Origin: Schistosoma mansoni
Lineage: Eukaryota; Platyhelminthes; Trematoda; Strigeidida; Schistosomatidae
Direction of reading: 5' to 3'
DNA: 64,000 bases
Assembly: GCF_000237925.1 (NCBI RefSeq)
Contig: NC_031498.1
Location: 25,802,308-25,866,307, forward strand
Positions 1-11,361 of this stretch are shown here, piece after piece; the first letter of the stretch is position 1; each line of letters begins with the position of its first letter. The position numbers and the translations under genes were made by a program. The notes under the pieces are model-generated. The model did no database searches. It was not told where the DNA came from and was given only the letters and a program-made list of their open reading frames with translations.

Positions 1-2491
1 CGAAGACCTATGATAGTGCGATCCTCCCAGTTCATCTTCTTCTTTAGTACTACCATTTGTCTCACTGAAAGGCCATTCCAATGACTCTTTGTTCCCATGG
101 TAACTTCTTCTTTGCCTACATTCCTGGGGAGTTCAAAATAAATAGAGATCATTTTAAATATTCTACAGCTGAAAGTGAAGTAGCTTCGTACTACATTCTG
201 TTATACCAAGTAATAATTAAATAGTTTCTTTGTTTTTCTGAATTCTTAACAGAAGATACTGATGTGAAATCAGCTCCTTTACGTATTAAGTTAAATGTAA
301 ACTACACAAGGACTATCACCGGCAGATTTACAAGGTACAAACAATCACAAATGGTGACACATTTATCATTTGGAACAAACTGATGTATGAATCATTAAAT
401 TAAGTTTTCAAAACCTTAAAACAATTTATTCACATCTATCACTTCTTGCAATTATAGATTTATAACGCCCACTCAAAATGATAGGTAGACTAAGTGGGGT
501 CACATTTGTAGTTATAATCAATTTTTAATACAGGAACTATTAAAAATGTAACAATTGGTTTAGCAATACAGGCCCCAAATAAAATTCGGCGGTGCTTTGT
601 TTTTTAAAAGTAAAAAAGCAGTCCACTAGGCGTCAACAAACGACTGCTTACAGCGTAAATTAATTCACGAACAACACAGGTGTTAAGAATACACTGGGAA
701 GTCCCATCCCATAAGCTGCATACCCGTGCCAAACAATCAGATAAAAATGACATAGAACTCCTTATTATGTATGTCCATGCACAATTTCATTTAAATTTCG
801 GTTAAAATTGCCGGTGACGGCGTCTCAATCTCCCTATTTTGGGGGAAATTTTGTTCTTTTCGGGTAAATTTCGGGGAATCCGCAATAGAAAACCCTGGCA
901 AAATGGCCCAGAACCCCCCAAATTTCCCCAGGTCCGGGGAAAATCCCCAAAATAAGGATATTGTGTCCTTTAAAAGATTGAACTGTTAGCCGGTCTGGAC
1001 AGGCTATGAAGTCACGCTATTTACGTTATTCTTCCTTAACCTTACTTCACATGTTTTTGGTATTTATAATAATGTACATCCTTTACTATTTCCTACAACT
1101 TAATTTACTTACCTTTAGCTCTTGTAAAGAGTACTTTGGGAAGTCTTGTTGAGTTGTGCTTTTAGATTTTGAAATCTTTTGTAATGAGTTTGATATTGGT
1201 TTCACAGACCTTGAGTAATATCTTTGCACATTTTCAGAACCGATTCCTTCTTCTGGATTGGTATACCACGGCGCGTTTAAAAGTCCTCTTTGATATTCTG
1301 GATTTCTTTTGGGTTTCTGCGACGCATCAAACAAAAGTTGATTTTCATTACTGTTTTGCTTATCGAGTTCTCTTCTTTTGGCCCTTTCCTTGGCTGCCTG
1401 AATCAGATAATCCACCTTGTCGTTCTCTATGTTCTGAAAAATTTAGATTTATGTAATGTTTAGATTTACATTTAATTATATGCCCAATGTTCAAATAAGC
1501 ACCCAGAAATTGCTACTTATTTTCGCCCTAACATCCAACGAAAATCACAATTGTTGTGTATCACCACAAATACATTACAAGTTCTTACTCTATGTACCGC
1601 TTGGATACTTAAAATACACTTTAACTCATTTTACAAATCTCATGTTGAGTTTACTTAAATGGCTTTCCTATTGTTGCATTTACATCTCTCTACCTAATAT
1701 ATTTAAGCTAAATACGTTTCAACTTGATGCTAACTATACATAATATACTTCGTTTCCCTATATTTAAAGGCGAGCTTGGTAATGATATATTTCACTTTTT
1801 TCTTTCATCCGAAAAGTCAGTCTTAGAGTCGGAGTTTACCATTGTAGCATCCATTATTCAGACTTTCTGGTTTGATACATAGTTTTGTTCAATGTCTAGA
1901 GGATTATTTGTGCCCTGAGTTTTCAAATGTAAATTTAATCAGCACACTATCAAGACTTACTCCATTGGTATGATTTCGGGGATTTTCATCTAAATTCTCA
2001 ATCTCCTGAGAATATGTGTGTTTATTGTCCTCTATTTTTACTTTGACACAAATGAAATACTACCAACCTTCTCCTGATTGCAAGACAGTAGTATGGGCAT
2101 TTTCATGAGTTCTTTCCATGGAATCTGAACTTCCACTTTCCAGAACTTCATCACGGGATTCAGTCTAAATGTCTGTCACAAACGATTTTATGTTACATGT
2201 TCAAATTCGCGAAGTTTTGGTTTTCGGGAATGTTCCATGCTGATATTATCCACCTAAAGAATATAAGTATTTACAAGAGATTTTATTAGAAATTTACTTG
2301 TCTAGTCTGACTAAATGAAGCTGGTTGTTTGTTCACGATTTCGTCAGTGAAACGATTGTTCGTCTTAAGATATTTATAGGTTGGATAGCTGGTATTCTCT
2401 CTATATGGTTCCTCGAAATACTGTGGCTCGTTTTCCGAACCGAATAGTGAAGTCCTCTTGTGTGCCTGATTAAAATGTTTCCTCCCCAATC
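1..2491 (-). CDS. Unrecognised hydrophilic protein, six exons, both ends missing
   Basis: Six minus-strand exons can be read: 2298-2491, 2068-2164, 1961-2031, about 1864-1914, 1113-1433 and 1-123 (running off the window). Each has AG before it and GT after it on the minus strand, and the reading phase carries from exon to exon (2068-2164 ends in phase 1 and 1961-2031 supplies the two missing bases). Two introns are only 36 and 46 nt. The peptide is polar, rich in Glu, Asn, Ser, Lys and Arg, with a basic stretch AAKERAKRRELDKQ in exon 1113-1433 and an acidic/serine segment in 2068-2164. No signal peptide, membrane segment or known domain is visible; it looks largely disordered. The donor of the 1864-1914 exon is uncertain (it may end at 1879; both keep phase). 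The first exon begins in mid-codon, so the start lies above 2491. Function unknown. Confidence 0.6.
823..965. repeat. Imperfect foldback, about 140 bp, inside an intron
   Basis: The segment opens with CAATCTCCCTATTTTGGGG and closes with a near reverse complement (CCCCAAAATAAGGATATTG). Runs of C/G and T/A between the arms are also roughly complementary, so the whole segment could form a long imperfect hairpin. It lies in the intron between exons 1113-1433 and 1-123 of the unrecognised minus-strand gene. It could be a small MITE-like element or a decayed palindrome; no target duplication was found. Confidence 0.4.
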
Positions 2492-4491
2492 CTTAAGTAA
2501 GAGTTTAAGTGAATCTCGTAGTAGAATTTACGTCTTAGTTCTTCTGATATACAAACAGGACTAGTCTTACTAATCACATTTGTTGACAGCATCAAAAATA
2601 GAGTTTATTTTTGTCTGTATGCTTAAAAATTCAGTTTGTTAACCCAGATTTGTGAATTTTTCAAAGTTCACCACTATTTGTGTTACTATAGTGCATTGAT
2701 TTAAACGTATTGTGACGTGTACGTACAATGACTTTTGTAACGAGAAAATGAAAACCACATCTTTTCCTATTTGTCACGTTTTATATGTTAACATATTTAT
2801 ATTCAACACCTGTTGTTTCTCTGTATGAATGGTAAAAAAACTCACACACTACCGCGGTTGTTAAAATATAAACTCTGTCTCGGTCGTCTGTTCTTTAGCT
2901 TTTTCATGGTCATATGCTCCCAACCATCCTTTTCTGAGTTGGCTGTGAATCAGAGATTTCAGATATTCTGGATAGCACTTGGGTTTTATTTGAAATAATT
3001 TTTAGTCGTTCTTCTTAAAGCAATTTCCATTCATATTCTTTTTTGATGCGAAACACCGCTCAATCCTTTATTCTAGATGACATCCGATAATTAGCCACAA
3101 GATTAGATTGCTATTTAGAGCTCAAGTTCACTACCATCTGAACAGTACAAATTAATTTCATGTGATCTTCCAGGTTTGGAACCAATATTTTTCACAGAGC
3201 TTGACAAGGGACCCCATAATGACTTACTGCTACTTTATTTTTCCATCAACTAATAACTTCTACCATTTAGTCGCCACTTTCCATTCCGCATCACAGCGCA
3301 CTGAGGTTTCTTCTAATACTGCTGATCAATGAGAAGACGCGATTATCTGAAAACTTTTAGGCCTTTGCGCTAGGCAATTTGGACAATTCGGCTGCACACA
3401 TACGTGTCAGGGCATCCATAAAAATTGGTAAAAGTGGATTAAATAAGGTTGAAATGAAAGTAGACTGATAACTGTATATCAAATAAAAACTGTTAAGATG
3501 ACATACAAGCAGTAAAAAGGTGTTGTGATCTATTGAGTACTATTGGTTCTTTAAACCAAATAATTTGTCTTCGACACGTCATATGCAATGTTTCAAAAAA
3601 CATATCCAGGTCAGGTTTGTCATCAATTTTTCAGGTTTACTACATCTTTTTGCTTTGTCCAGATTTCACTCATTACTCTGTTGCATCTGCAATGTCATGA
3701 AATGATTCCAGCTACAGTTCTAAGTTCATTTGCGAATAATCAATCTGTTTGTACTTTTTGTGAATTCAGTTGGAGGGGGGATAAAAAACAAAGAACTTTC
3801 CATGTTTTGTTCCTCCATAAGGTAATCTTAGAATCGCTATTGAATCCACCTTATCTAGTCATTTGTTTCAAGCCAAAGAGGTCTGTGATCGGTAGTAACT
3901 GTGTACGTTAGTTCAGAGACTTGTGACCTTACTCAGTCGAAATTAAAAACGAAGTAATCGGGTAAAAACACTTTTTATTATGTTGTAATTTTTGATACAC
4001 ATTGCTACTTAAAAAATACTACCAACCACTTAGTTTAACAATAATCCTTTAACAAACAAACGATAAAAACCTAAATTACATTGAATAGACAACTTGATAA
4101 GCAACACAAAATGATCTGCATTTTCGAAAATTCAACGTTCCTATGAATAAAGCAATATTATTCAATTCTTTTTGGATAGATCACGTACAGTTTCTTCAAA
4201 ATGCAATATTTATGTCTATGGAAGTGTCAAAAATAAAAGTATCAAGATTTGTAAGCTTCTTTACATGTTGCAACAATGACTGCCACCGGTTATGGAAGTG
4301 TGGCTCAACCCACAATCAATAAATGCACAATTCCAATCGGTTTGGAAAGTAAAAGCAAAGAGTGATCATGTCAAAATATTGTGAATTTCCATGGTTTTAC
4401 AAAGCTTTTGTCTGTTAGACCTATATAATCGACAGTTCCAAAACCCGGTCAAATCAGGAATGGATTATTCCGAAGATACATTTGAAAAGTA
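2492..4491. other. No gene recognised
   Basis: Between the first minus-strand gene and the poly(A) signal of the next minus-strand gene I see no exon with matching splice sites and phase. Short open frames at 2813-2998 and 3588-3911 lack family resemblance. The missing 5' exons of the first gene may lie here. Confidence 0.4.
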
Positions 4492-4497
4492 TTTATT
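4492..4497 (-). terminator. Poly(A) signal AATAAA of the minus-strand membrane-protein gene
   Basis: TTTATT on the plus strand reads AATAAA on the minus strand, about 50 nt past the stop codon at 4548-4550. It supports the exon model immediately upstream. Confidence 0.5.
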
Positions 4498-4547
4498 GCG
4501 TTGAGAAGCTTTTTATCTAAGATGCTTAGTTATTGCAAAGGACTGTA

Positions 4548-4870
4548 TCATGGAGTGCTTAATAGTGGTCTGGCGCCAATGAGTGACCGAACTCCTTCAG
4601 CTAAGGCCTGTTCAACAGAATTGATGAGAACAACATCAATGTCAAAGACTTACAGAGCAGTTCATTTCCTGGATTTATTTAAAGTCATATGATTAATACA
4701 ACAGTAATGAATAGGTATTTATGTTGATCATGGGACAGTCACAGTGGAGCGGGAGATTACCTCTTTAAACACAATGCTTTTCAACATCCGACATACGATA
4801 ATAAGAAATATAACGCCTATAATAAATAAGGAAGTGAATGAATACTTGATCTCTATTGTTTTGACACATA
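4548..4870 (-). CDS. 3' exons of a single-pass membrane protein with a 15-nt micro-exon
   Basis: Three minus-strand exons are proposed. Exon 4761-4870 encodes a juxtamembrane Cys-Val-Lys stretch and a strong membrane helix (SLFIIGVIFLIIVCRML), followed by KSIVFKE. A 92-nt intron leads to a 15-nt micro-exon, 4654-4668 (EMNCS), then a 46-nt intron with a GTAAGT donor leads to the last exon, 4548-4607 (ALAEGVRSLIGARPLLSTP, then TGA). All junctions are GT-AG and phase 0 is kept throughout; an AATAAA follows. The layout suggests a type I membrane protein with a short cytoplasmic tail. Upstream exons are separated from these by the LTR element starting at 4895. Micro-exons of 3n length are a known schistosome habit (MEG genes), but I cannot assign this gene to that group. 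Family unknown. Confidence 0.5.
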
Positions 4871-4894
4871 CTGAGGTGTTCGAGGTTGAAGATA

Positions 4895-5214
4895 CGACTA
4901 GTTTTCTAGTATTTGTAACTATAAACCAGTAACACCTTCTATATTCGAAGCTTTCGCCAACCAATCGAAATCAGAAGTTAGATGCGAAGAGATCGGAAAG
5001 ATATATTTGACACTTTATCAATATATCGAGAAGCGTTTGCTCTAATCTGGCTAGCGAACGTAGGAGCTGTGTCCCACGCTGGTTCGTAACGTGATCTGGT
5101 ACGAATGCATGACCAAAACCCTTCAGTTAAACAAGTCCACTTAAACAAATGTGGTCAGCATCCAATGTCGAACACTTAATGAGCTATTGATTTTGGAGAA
5201 TTATTTACTGCTAC
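4895..5214 (-). repeat. 3' LTR of the Ty3/Gypsy fossil
   Basis: Same 320 bp as 9893-10212 with about two or three differences. As the element reads on the minus strand, this is the downstream LTR; the polypurine tract lies next to its inner edge. Confidence 0.9.
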
Positions 5215-5699
5215 AGATCACTCCCCCCTAGTGAGGTAGTGATGACCCTAAGACGTGACCAGCCAGAAGTTTAAACCCAACGACTTTGTCGTTGGTAAAC
5301 ACTTTTCTGGTCGTCTTTGCTTACACTAAGGGACCATAATTTACAACATAGTAATAAGGAAACAAAGAACAATGACAATTTCGGTTCCTTGTGAAACGTC
5401 CTCGTTCTTTTCCAGCCGTCCTGGAAAAGGGGAAAAGTAGAACGTGTAAGTGCTTGTCGAAAATACACTCGTACTTGCATAAGGACACAAGATAAGCGAG
5501 GAAAAAATAAATAAGCTAATACACTTGCAACAGCGTAAAAGCGATTGTAAAAAAATTGTTTTTTTATAAAAAAGCTATATATGTACGCTCATACGTAAAA
5601 AAATGTTTTTTTAAATAAATATATAAAAAAATGAGTACATTAAAAAAAATATTTTTTACAATAAATAATGAAAAGGGAATTCGAGATAAAGTTTGTGTC

Positions 5700-8600
5700 C
5701 TACGTGCAATAGTCGTTTAAGTGTTCTGGAAATCTTACTCTTCTTCCAGAACGTGTTGCCTTATGTTTATTTTCTGACGTTGACGGAGTATCGAGGTGTG
5801 TGTCGACTGTCGTGTGGGGTACTACGAGTGTGGTAGCCGTGTCGTTCGAACGTACCGAAGGAAAATCGATGTAGCTAGGGTTTCCTTCTAAGTACGCTGC
5901 TTTGAGGCGATCGATACTGATGCTATCGTTCATGCCGTCGATGTGAGTCTCGATGAACGAAGACGTGTGTGCAATGTCGTAGGTCAGGTTGAACGAAAAC
6001 ATCAGTTGATTCCGATCGTGTGTGAGCAGGTTTAACTGAACGCATAGCGTTTGTAAGCCTGCTCGTGTAAGAGTTTAGATCCATGTTCAATGAAGAAGCC
6101 GAAGGATCTACGAATTATCCTGGAAGTCGGAGTCACGTTCCACAAACGAGTTGAGATGCAGTGTATCCAATGTCAGCTTTCACTACATTGCGGATACCTA
6201 ACAAGACGAGTGGAAGAGCATCTGTCCACTGTGAAACGTTTGTAGCTGAAGCTTTAAGTTGTTGATGAAAACGTTCTACCAACCCGTTTGCTTGTGGATG
6301 GTAGGCGGTCGTTCGGAAACGCGTGATTCCTAATAGTGAGGTGAGACAACGGAAAAGTCCAGATTCGAACTGGCGTTCGCGGTCTGTAGTGATCGTGGAA
6401 GGGCAGCCGAAATTTGCTACCCATCGTTCGACGAAAGCGCGAGCCACTGTTTCAGCAGTAATGTCCTTAATCGGTACTGCTTCTGGCCATCGAGTGAAAC
6501 GGTCTACGCATGTTAAGAGATAAGAGTATCCGTTTGAGTCGGGTAAGGGTCCTACCAAATCTAGATGGACGTGGTCGAAACGAGAGTCAGGGGTTTTGAA
6601 AGAGCCTAAGGGACATTTGTTGTGTCTTATGACCTTAGATTTCTAACAGTTTACACAGGAGCGTGCCCACTCCCTCACGTCTTTATTCATACCAGGCCAG
6701 CGAAACCGTTCGGCTATAAGCTTGATTGATGCACGAACACCTGGATGAGAAAGATTGTGCAACGTATTGAAGACGTTGCGTCGACAATGTTTTGGAGCGA
6801 TTGGATGATCCCTACATGTAGATGTGTCACATAGTACGTTTTCCTTACCTGTTCCCATCTGCTTAATACGTAGTTTAAGAGTTGTCGAGTATAACTCATG
6901 CTGAAGATCAATGTCTTCTTTCTGAAGCTGAGAGAGTTTAAGAAGGTCGATTCTCTGGAAACTGTTCAAGGAACTCATTCGAGACAAAGCGTCTGCGACT
7001 ACATTGTTAGCTCCAGAAATGTGTTGAATATCTGAAATTGCGAAATGTAGTCGAGTTGTCGAGACTCTCGCGGTGAGTACTTGTCTGAAGATGAACTTAA
7101 AGAGAAGGTAAGAGGTTTATGGTCGGCAAAAAGCGTGAATTCTCCTCCTTCGATGGAATGTTGGAAATGTCGTACAGCACAATACATAGCTAGGAGTTCC
7201 CTTCCGAAAGTGCTGTACCTAGATTCCGCGTCAAGCAACCGTCTCGAGAAAAATCATAAAGGCTGCCAAGAGTGTTTAGCTCATTGTTGTAAGACTCCTC
7301 TGATTACTGAATCGCATGCGTCTACGGCAAATACTAATGGGTGCTTGAGTGTCCTGATGCGCAAGCAGGGTTGCTTTAGCGATGTGTTCCTTAACTGTGG
7401 AGAATGCTTTACGGGCTGTGTCGTCTAAACTAATTGATTTTGCATTTCCACGAACCTGGCCGGTTAACGGTTTCATAAGAGATGCGCATTTAGGTATGAA
7501 CCGTCTGTAGAAATTTACAAGGCCGTTGAAAGTTCGCAACTGCTTGATCGTGGTCGGTTCTGGGTAATCCAGAATGGCCACCACTTTGCTTCTAAGGGGT
7601 CGGATGCCTTGAGGATCAATAGTGTGTCCTAAGAAGTCTAAGGAGTTGGTTCCCATTTGGCATTTCTGAATGTTTACAGTAATGCCATGCCTTTGGAGTC
7701 GATCGAAAACAATGTCCAGATGTTGGAGATGTGATTCTCTGTCCGGACTTGCTATGAGGCAGTCATCTAAATTCTTGCTAATTACACTGAACCTGATTTA
7801 TTATTACTATTATCACTATTCTATTATTAATATTTTATCTTCCTTTTCCTTCCTTTCTCAAACATGGCATATGCAATGTTAACATTATTGAAAATTGTGT
7901 ATTATTGCATTTTTTGAAGAAACCCGAAATGGTTTCTTCACAGCACTTATGTACCCATAAATTGTTTGTGAATAATAATAATAATAACATACGCATGTAC
8001 GAAGTTGAGACCTCGGAAGACGTCGTCTATGAACCTTTGGAAGGTTTGAGCGGCATTTCTTAAGCCGAAAGGCATTTGTAAGAATTCGTAGAGGCCGAAA
8101 GAAGTGATGATGGTGGTTTTTGGAATGTCGTCGGTTGCCATAGGTATTTGGTTGTAAGCCTTAACTAAGTCGATTTTCGAAAAGACAGTTGTACCTTTCA
8201 AGGTAGCTGTCAAATCGTGGATGTGAAGCAACGGGTAACGATCGGGAATGGTATAAACATTCAGACGCCGATAATCACCAGTTGGACGCCAATCATTGCT
8301 GTCCGTTTTAGAGAGCATGTGCAAGGGAGGTGACCATGGGCTATTTGATGGTCGAATTATTCCTAACTCTATCATGTGATCGAATTCGTTTTTGGCCAAA
8401 CTAAGCTTTTCGGGAGCCAGTCGGCGTGCTTTCGAGAATACAGGTGGTCCCGTAGTCGAGATGTGATGTGTAACATTTCTGGTTACACAAAGCAATTTCG
8501 GTTGCGGTTGATATATCCCGGATTGTTTGTCGAGTAACGATTGATATAGGTGGTTTATGGCGTGCTTAATTGTGACTGGGGATAATCTGCAACTAGAAAA

Positions 8601-8795
8601 AGGAGCTACGCAAACAGATAACTTAGTGTTTCCAACTATTAACCTTCGTGAGCGTGTGTCGATGAGTAGATTGTGGTATTGTAACAGGTCTACACCAATG
8701 ATTGGCATAGAAACATCTGAAACAACGAAAATACAGTGTATGGGTTTGCGTAAACCCACGTTAAGGTAGACGTACCTTTTACCGTATGTAGCCAT
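5700..8795 (-). mobile_element. pol region of the Ty3/Gypsy fossil
   Basis: On the minus strand: protease-like and reverse transcriptase parts (about 7947-8795 and 7276-7770, with the LDD of the catalytic box and FLGH downstream), RNase H (about 7000-7240, ADHKPL), zinc-binding and core integrase (about 6133-6987, GLVERFH), and a basic C-terminal part near 5700-6002 (SGRRVRFPEH). Domain order RT-RH-IN is that of Ty3/Gypsy. The region is not continuous; it carries several breaks. Confidence 0.85.
7771..7988. mobile_element. 218-bp insertion in the RT region, ending in an (AAT)n run
   Basis: The RT catalytic-box region is split by about 218 bp of unrelated AT-rich sequence whose right end is a run of AAT triplets, resembling the triplet tails of other retroposons in this window. 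It postdates the LTR element. Not assigned to a family. Confidence 0.6.
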
Positions 8796-8821
8796 CGGTT
8801 TTCCGTTAGCCGCCTGTAAAC

Positions 8822-9721
8822 TTAAAACCGACTCGTGAAGTCTGTCGTTGGGATTTGCTGGAAGAACGCTAACTTCTGTGCTGGTGTCGACGAGGTAGCG
8901 AACTTTCGTGCCGGCTTGGAAGTTTCCCGAATTCTTATTCGTGTCGGTTGCCTTAGAGATCGGGTAAATGCAGGGCTTCCTGCAATTTCTAGAAGAATTG
9001 CCATACTGGTTATGATACCAGCACCAGTCGGGATTACCTCTCGACCACGAGAGACAGATCGCCTACGTGGTATGCTTCTTCTTGACCGACTACGATCATT
9101 GCGAAATCGAAGGTAGCGTGTGAGTGTATGACATAATTCAGGGATGTCATTCAGGGTTGTTTGAGGCTTTTCTTTGACTGAAAAGACCTCGGCGTTGGTG
9201 GACCTGGCAATCTCTAAAATTTGATCGGCAGATGAAGCTAGTTCGTCTGCGGCGTTGTTTTGGAACGAGACGAGAACTGCCTGCACTTGTTTCGGGAGTT
9301 TAGACAGGAAGAGTTGTTTAAATAGGCCATCGTCGAAAGTTCTTTGAACTATTACTTCTCTCACCCTTAAGAACATGTCCGTCGCGGAACCATATTGCAG
9401 GTCGTTACTGTTAAGTAATTGATCCAACCGTTGTCGATCGGTTAGATCTCCGCGTTTTAGGATCGACCGCTTGAGTGTTTTGTAAGGTTCCGAAACATCA
9501 CTAGTAAACATACTAGGTGTTACGTACCTGTTAAATTCGCGCGGTAACGCCTTAACTACAGCGAGGAACCGCGTGAGCGAGTCCATGATTCCGTGCTCGC
9601 AAAAGTCAGCTTCTGTGTAGCAGAACCAGGACTCGATATTGTCAGGCCAAAAAGGCGTTAACTGAATCGAGGGTGGGGGAATAGTTTTCAACTTAAAAAC
9701 CTTAGGTGTCTGTTCCGTCAT
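8822..9721 (-). mobile_element. gag-like region of the Ty3/Gypsy fossil
   Basis: A 299-codon open stretch starting at an ATG near 9721. It begins with a short polar leader, then a capsid-like domain with PFWPDNIESWF and LPKQVQAVL motifs typical of CsRn1-clade gag, followed by an Arg-rich part. It precedes the protease region in the expected order. Confidence 0.8.
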
Positions 9722-9892
9722 GGTATTATTAGAACGAAAAATATATAATTAAAATATATCCGAAAAAAGGTATATCAAAATATATATAAAACAAATAAAG
9801 AAAAACAATTAATAATGAAATTCTAAAAAGGAACAGACTCACAGTTTATGCGCTTGGTGTACCAGATCACGTCGGTCTCACCACAGAAGTTG

Positions 9893-10212
9893 CGACTAGT
9901 TTTCTAGTATTTGTAACTATAAACCAGTAACACCTTCTATATTCGAAGCTTTCGCCAACCAATCGAAATCAGAAGTTAGATGCGAAGAGATCGGAAAGAT
10001 ATATTTGACACTTTATCAATATATCGAGAAGCGTTTGCTCTAATCTGGCTAGCGAACGTAGGAGCTGTGTCCCACGCTGGTTCGTAACGTGATCTGGTAC
10101 GAATGCATGACTAAAACCCTTCAGTTAAACAAGTCCACTTAAACAAATGTGGTCAGCATCCAATGTCGAACACTTAATGAGCTATTGATTTTGGAGAATT
10201 ATTTACAGCTAC
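9893..10212 (-). repeat. 5' LTR of the Ty3/Gypsy fossil
   Basis: 320 bp, almost identical to 4895-5214; upstream LTR in the element's own (minus) orientation. Confidence 0.9.
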
Positions 10213-10248
10213 GATGTCAACTTTTAACTAAGACACCCAAGTCATTAC

Positions 10249-10436
10249 TGGGTCTTATGATCATCTATGTGACAACTACAAGAAATTTCATCTGCATATC
10301 CAATACATATTAGATCTTGGATATAAGAATTGAAAATGCCATCACAGTTCATCATACGTGTTCTCTTACAGTACTGTTCTACTTGGTAAGTGATAAGTGC
10401 TGTTGCAAAACGATGTAGATCCTGAGAGTTATCATC
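10249..10436 (-). CDS. Possible Cys-rich extracellular exon upstream of the membrane exon
   Basis: Minus-strand open stretch bounded by a TTTTCAG acceptor (just above 10436) and a GTAATG donor (just below 10249). It encodes 62 codons with five cysteines (including YCKR, MNC and SCSC). Position and Cys content would suit the ectodomain of the membrane protein whose 3' exons lie at 4548-4870, with the LTR fossil sitting between. However, this exon ends in phase 2, and no acceptor of the membrane exon accepts that phase, so at least one more exon would be needed, or the two are unrelated. A further Cys-rich open stretch (CDVGLTC, YCCC) lies near 10510-10610 on the same strand but lacks a convincing splice frame. 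Confidence 0.3.
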
Positions 10437-11361
10437 CTGAAAAATAATTATCACGTTCCCCAGATGTTATAGTTCAGCGATAAAGTAATATTTTAAGTGC
10501 CTATGACCACACAGTTCAGCACGAGAATACCAGTTTGCAGCAGCAATATATAGTCTTGACTAAATTGTTGCGATCACCAATAACGCATGTCAGTCCCACG
10601 TCACAGCCGTCAAAAACATTTCAATGTTGATTTATTGATCAAACACTTAGTACTTTCTGCAATACACAGCTGTGGGACTACGTCAAAGAAGTTAAAACTG
10701 GTGGTGTTATCGTATTCAAAACTAGTTATTTCTGTAGCACTCCTGATAGCTCTGGTCTAAAGGCTCCGAAATTCGTTCTTAGTATTATTGTTAGGCTCTG
10801 CTTCGAAGCCTTTTATATATACAAAATTTAATGGTCGAATAAAATGTTTTCATTGAATTCTCCAATGCTATCGACCAATGTGAGATTGTAGTAACTTAAC
10901 ACAATCATTCAAACCTTCCGGATGAAATCATCTTCCCTTAGAAGATTGATGGTATTTAGATCTTCCATTGGTATTAATTACCTTATTTATGTTACAAGCT
11001 TTATAAACACAATGACTGAATCTCTATAAGAACTTCTGAAGAATAAATACAGTCTCGCTAACAGGGTTATACATGTAACACAGGATTAAAGATGCACGTT
11101 TGGAGTTATTAAGTCAGCGCGATCAAGCAACACAGAATTGATGATGTCCCCTCACAAACCTTTATTGACCCTCACTAATTTTCAATAAGCATTCAACGTC
11201 GTGTCGTGTCACCTAACGAAGAAATATTTAGGCTCCATGGATGACTTGTTATGATTGTTCATTGTTATTTCACAGCCACTACAGGTTCATTTTTCAACCT
11301 TGAATGATTTATGAAAAACATTGGCCGAAGAAATTCACGCGTAAAATTCATCAGGACTTTA
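10437..11361. other. No gene recognised
   Basis: Apart from the weak Cys-rich minus-strand stretch near 10510-10610, no supported exon or named repeat was found. Further exons of the flanking genes may be hidden here. Confidence 0.35.

Larger units (their letters stand above)
4895..10212 (-). mobile_element. Ty3/Gypsy LTR retrotransposon fossil, CsRn1/Boudicca-like
   Basis: Two direct 320-bp LTRs (4895-5214 and 9893-10212) flank about 4.7 kb with, in minus-strand order, a gag-like region, protease, reverse transcriptase, RNase H and integrase. A purine tract complementary to the C-run at 5222-5229 lies just inside the 3' LTR, as expected of a polypurine tract. The gag-like region resembles that of the CsRn1 clade (FWPDNIESWF-type motif), to which Boudicca of S. 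mansoni belongs. The LTRs differ at only about two or three sites, so insertion is recent. The copy is broken: several interruptions in the coding part plus a 218-bp insertion. No clean target duplication could be read. It lies in the same orientation as the host exons on either side. Confidence 0.9.

Noticed and set aside
4744-4932. Plus-strand 62-codon open frame
   Set aside because: Antisense to the better supported membrane-helix exon and runs into the LTR.
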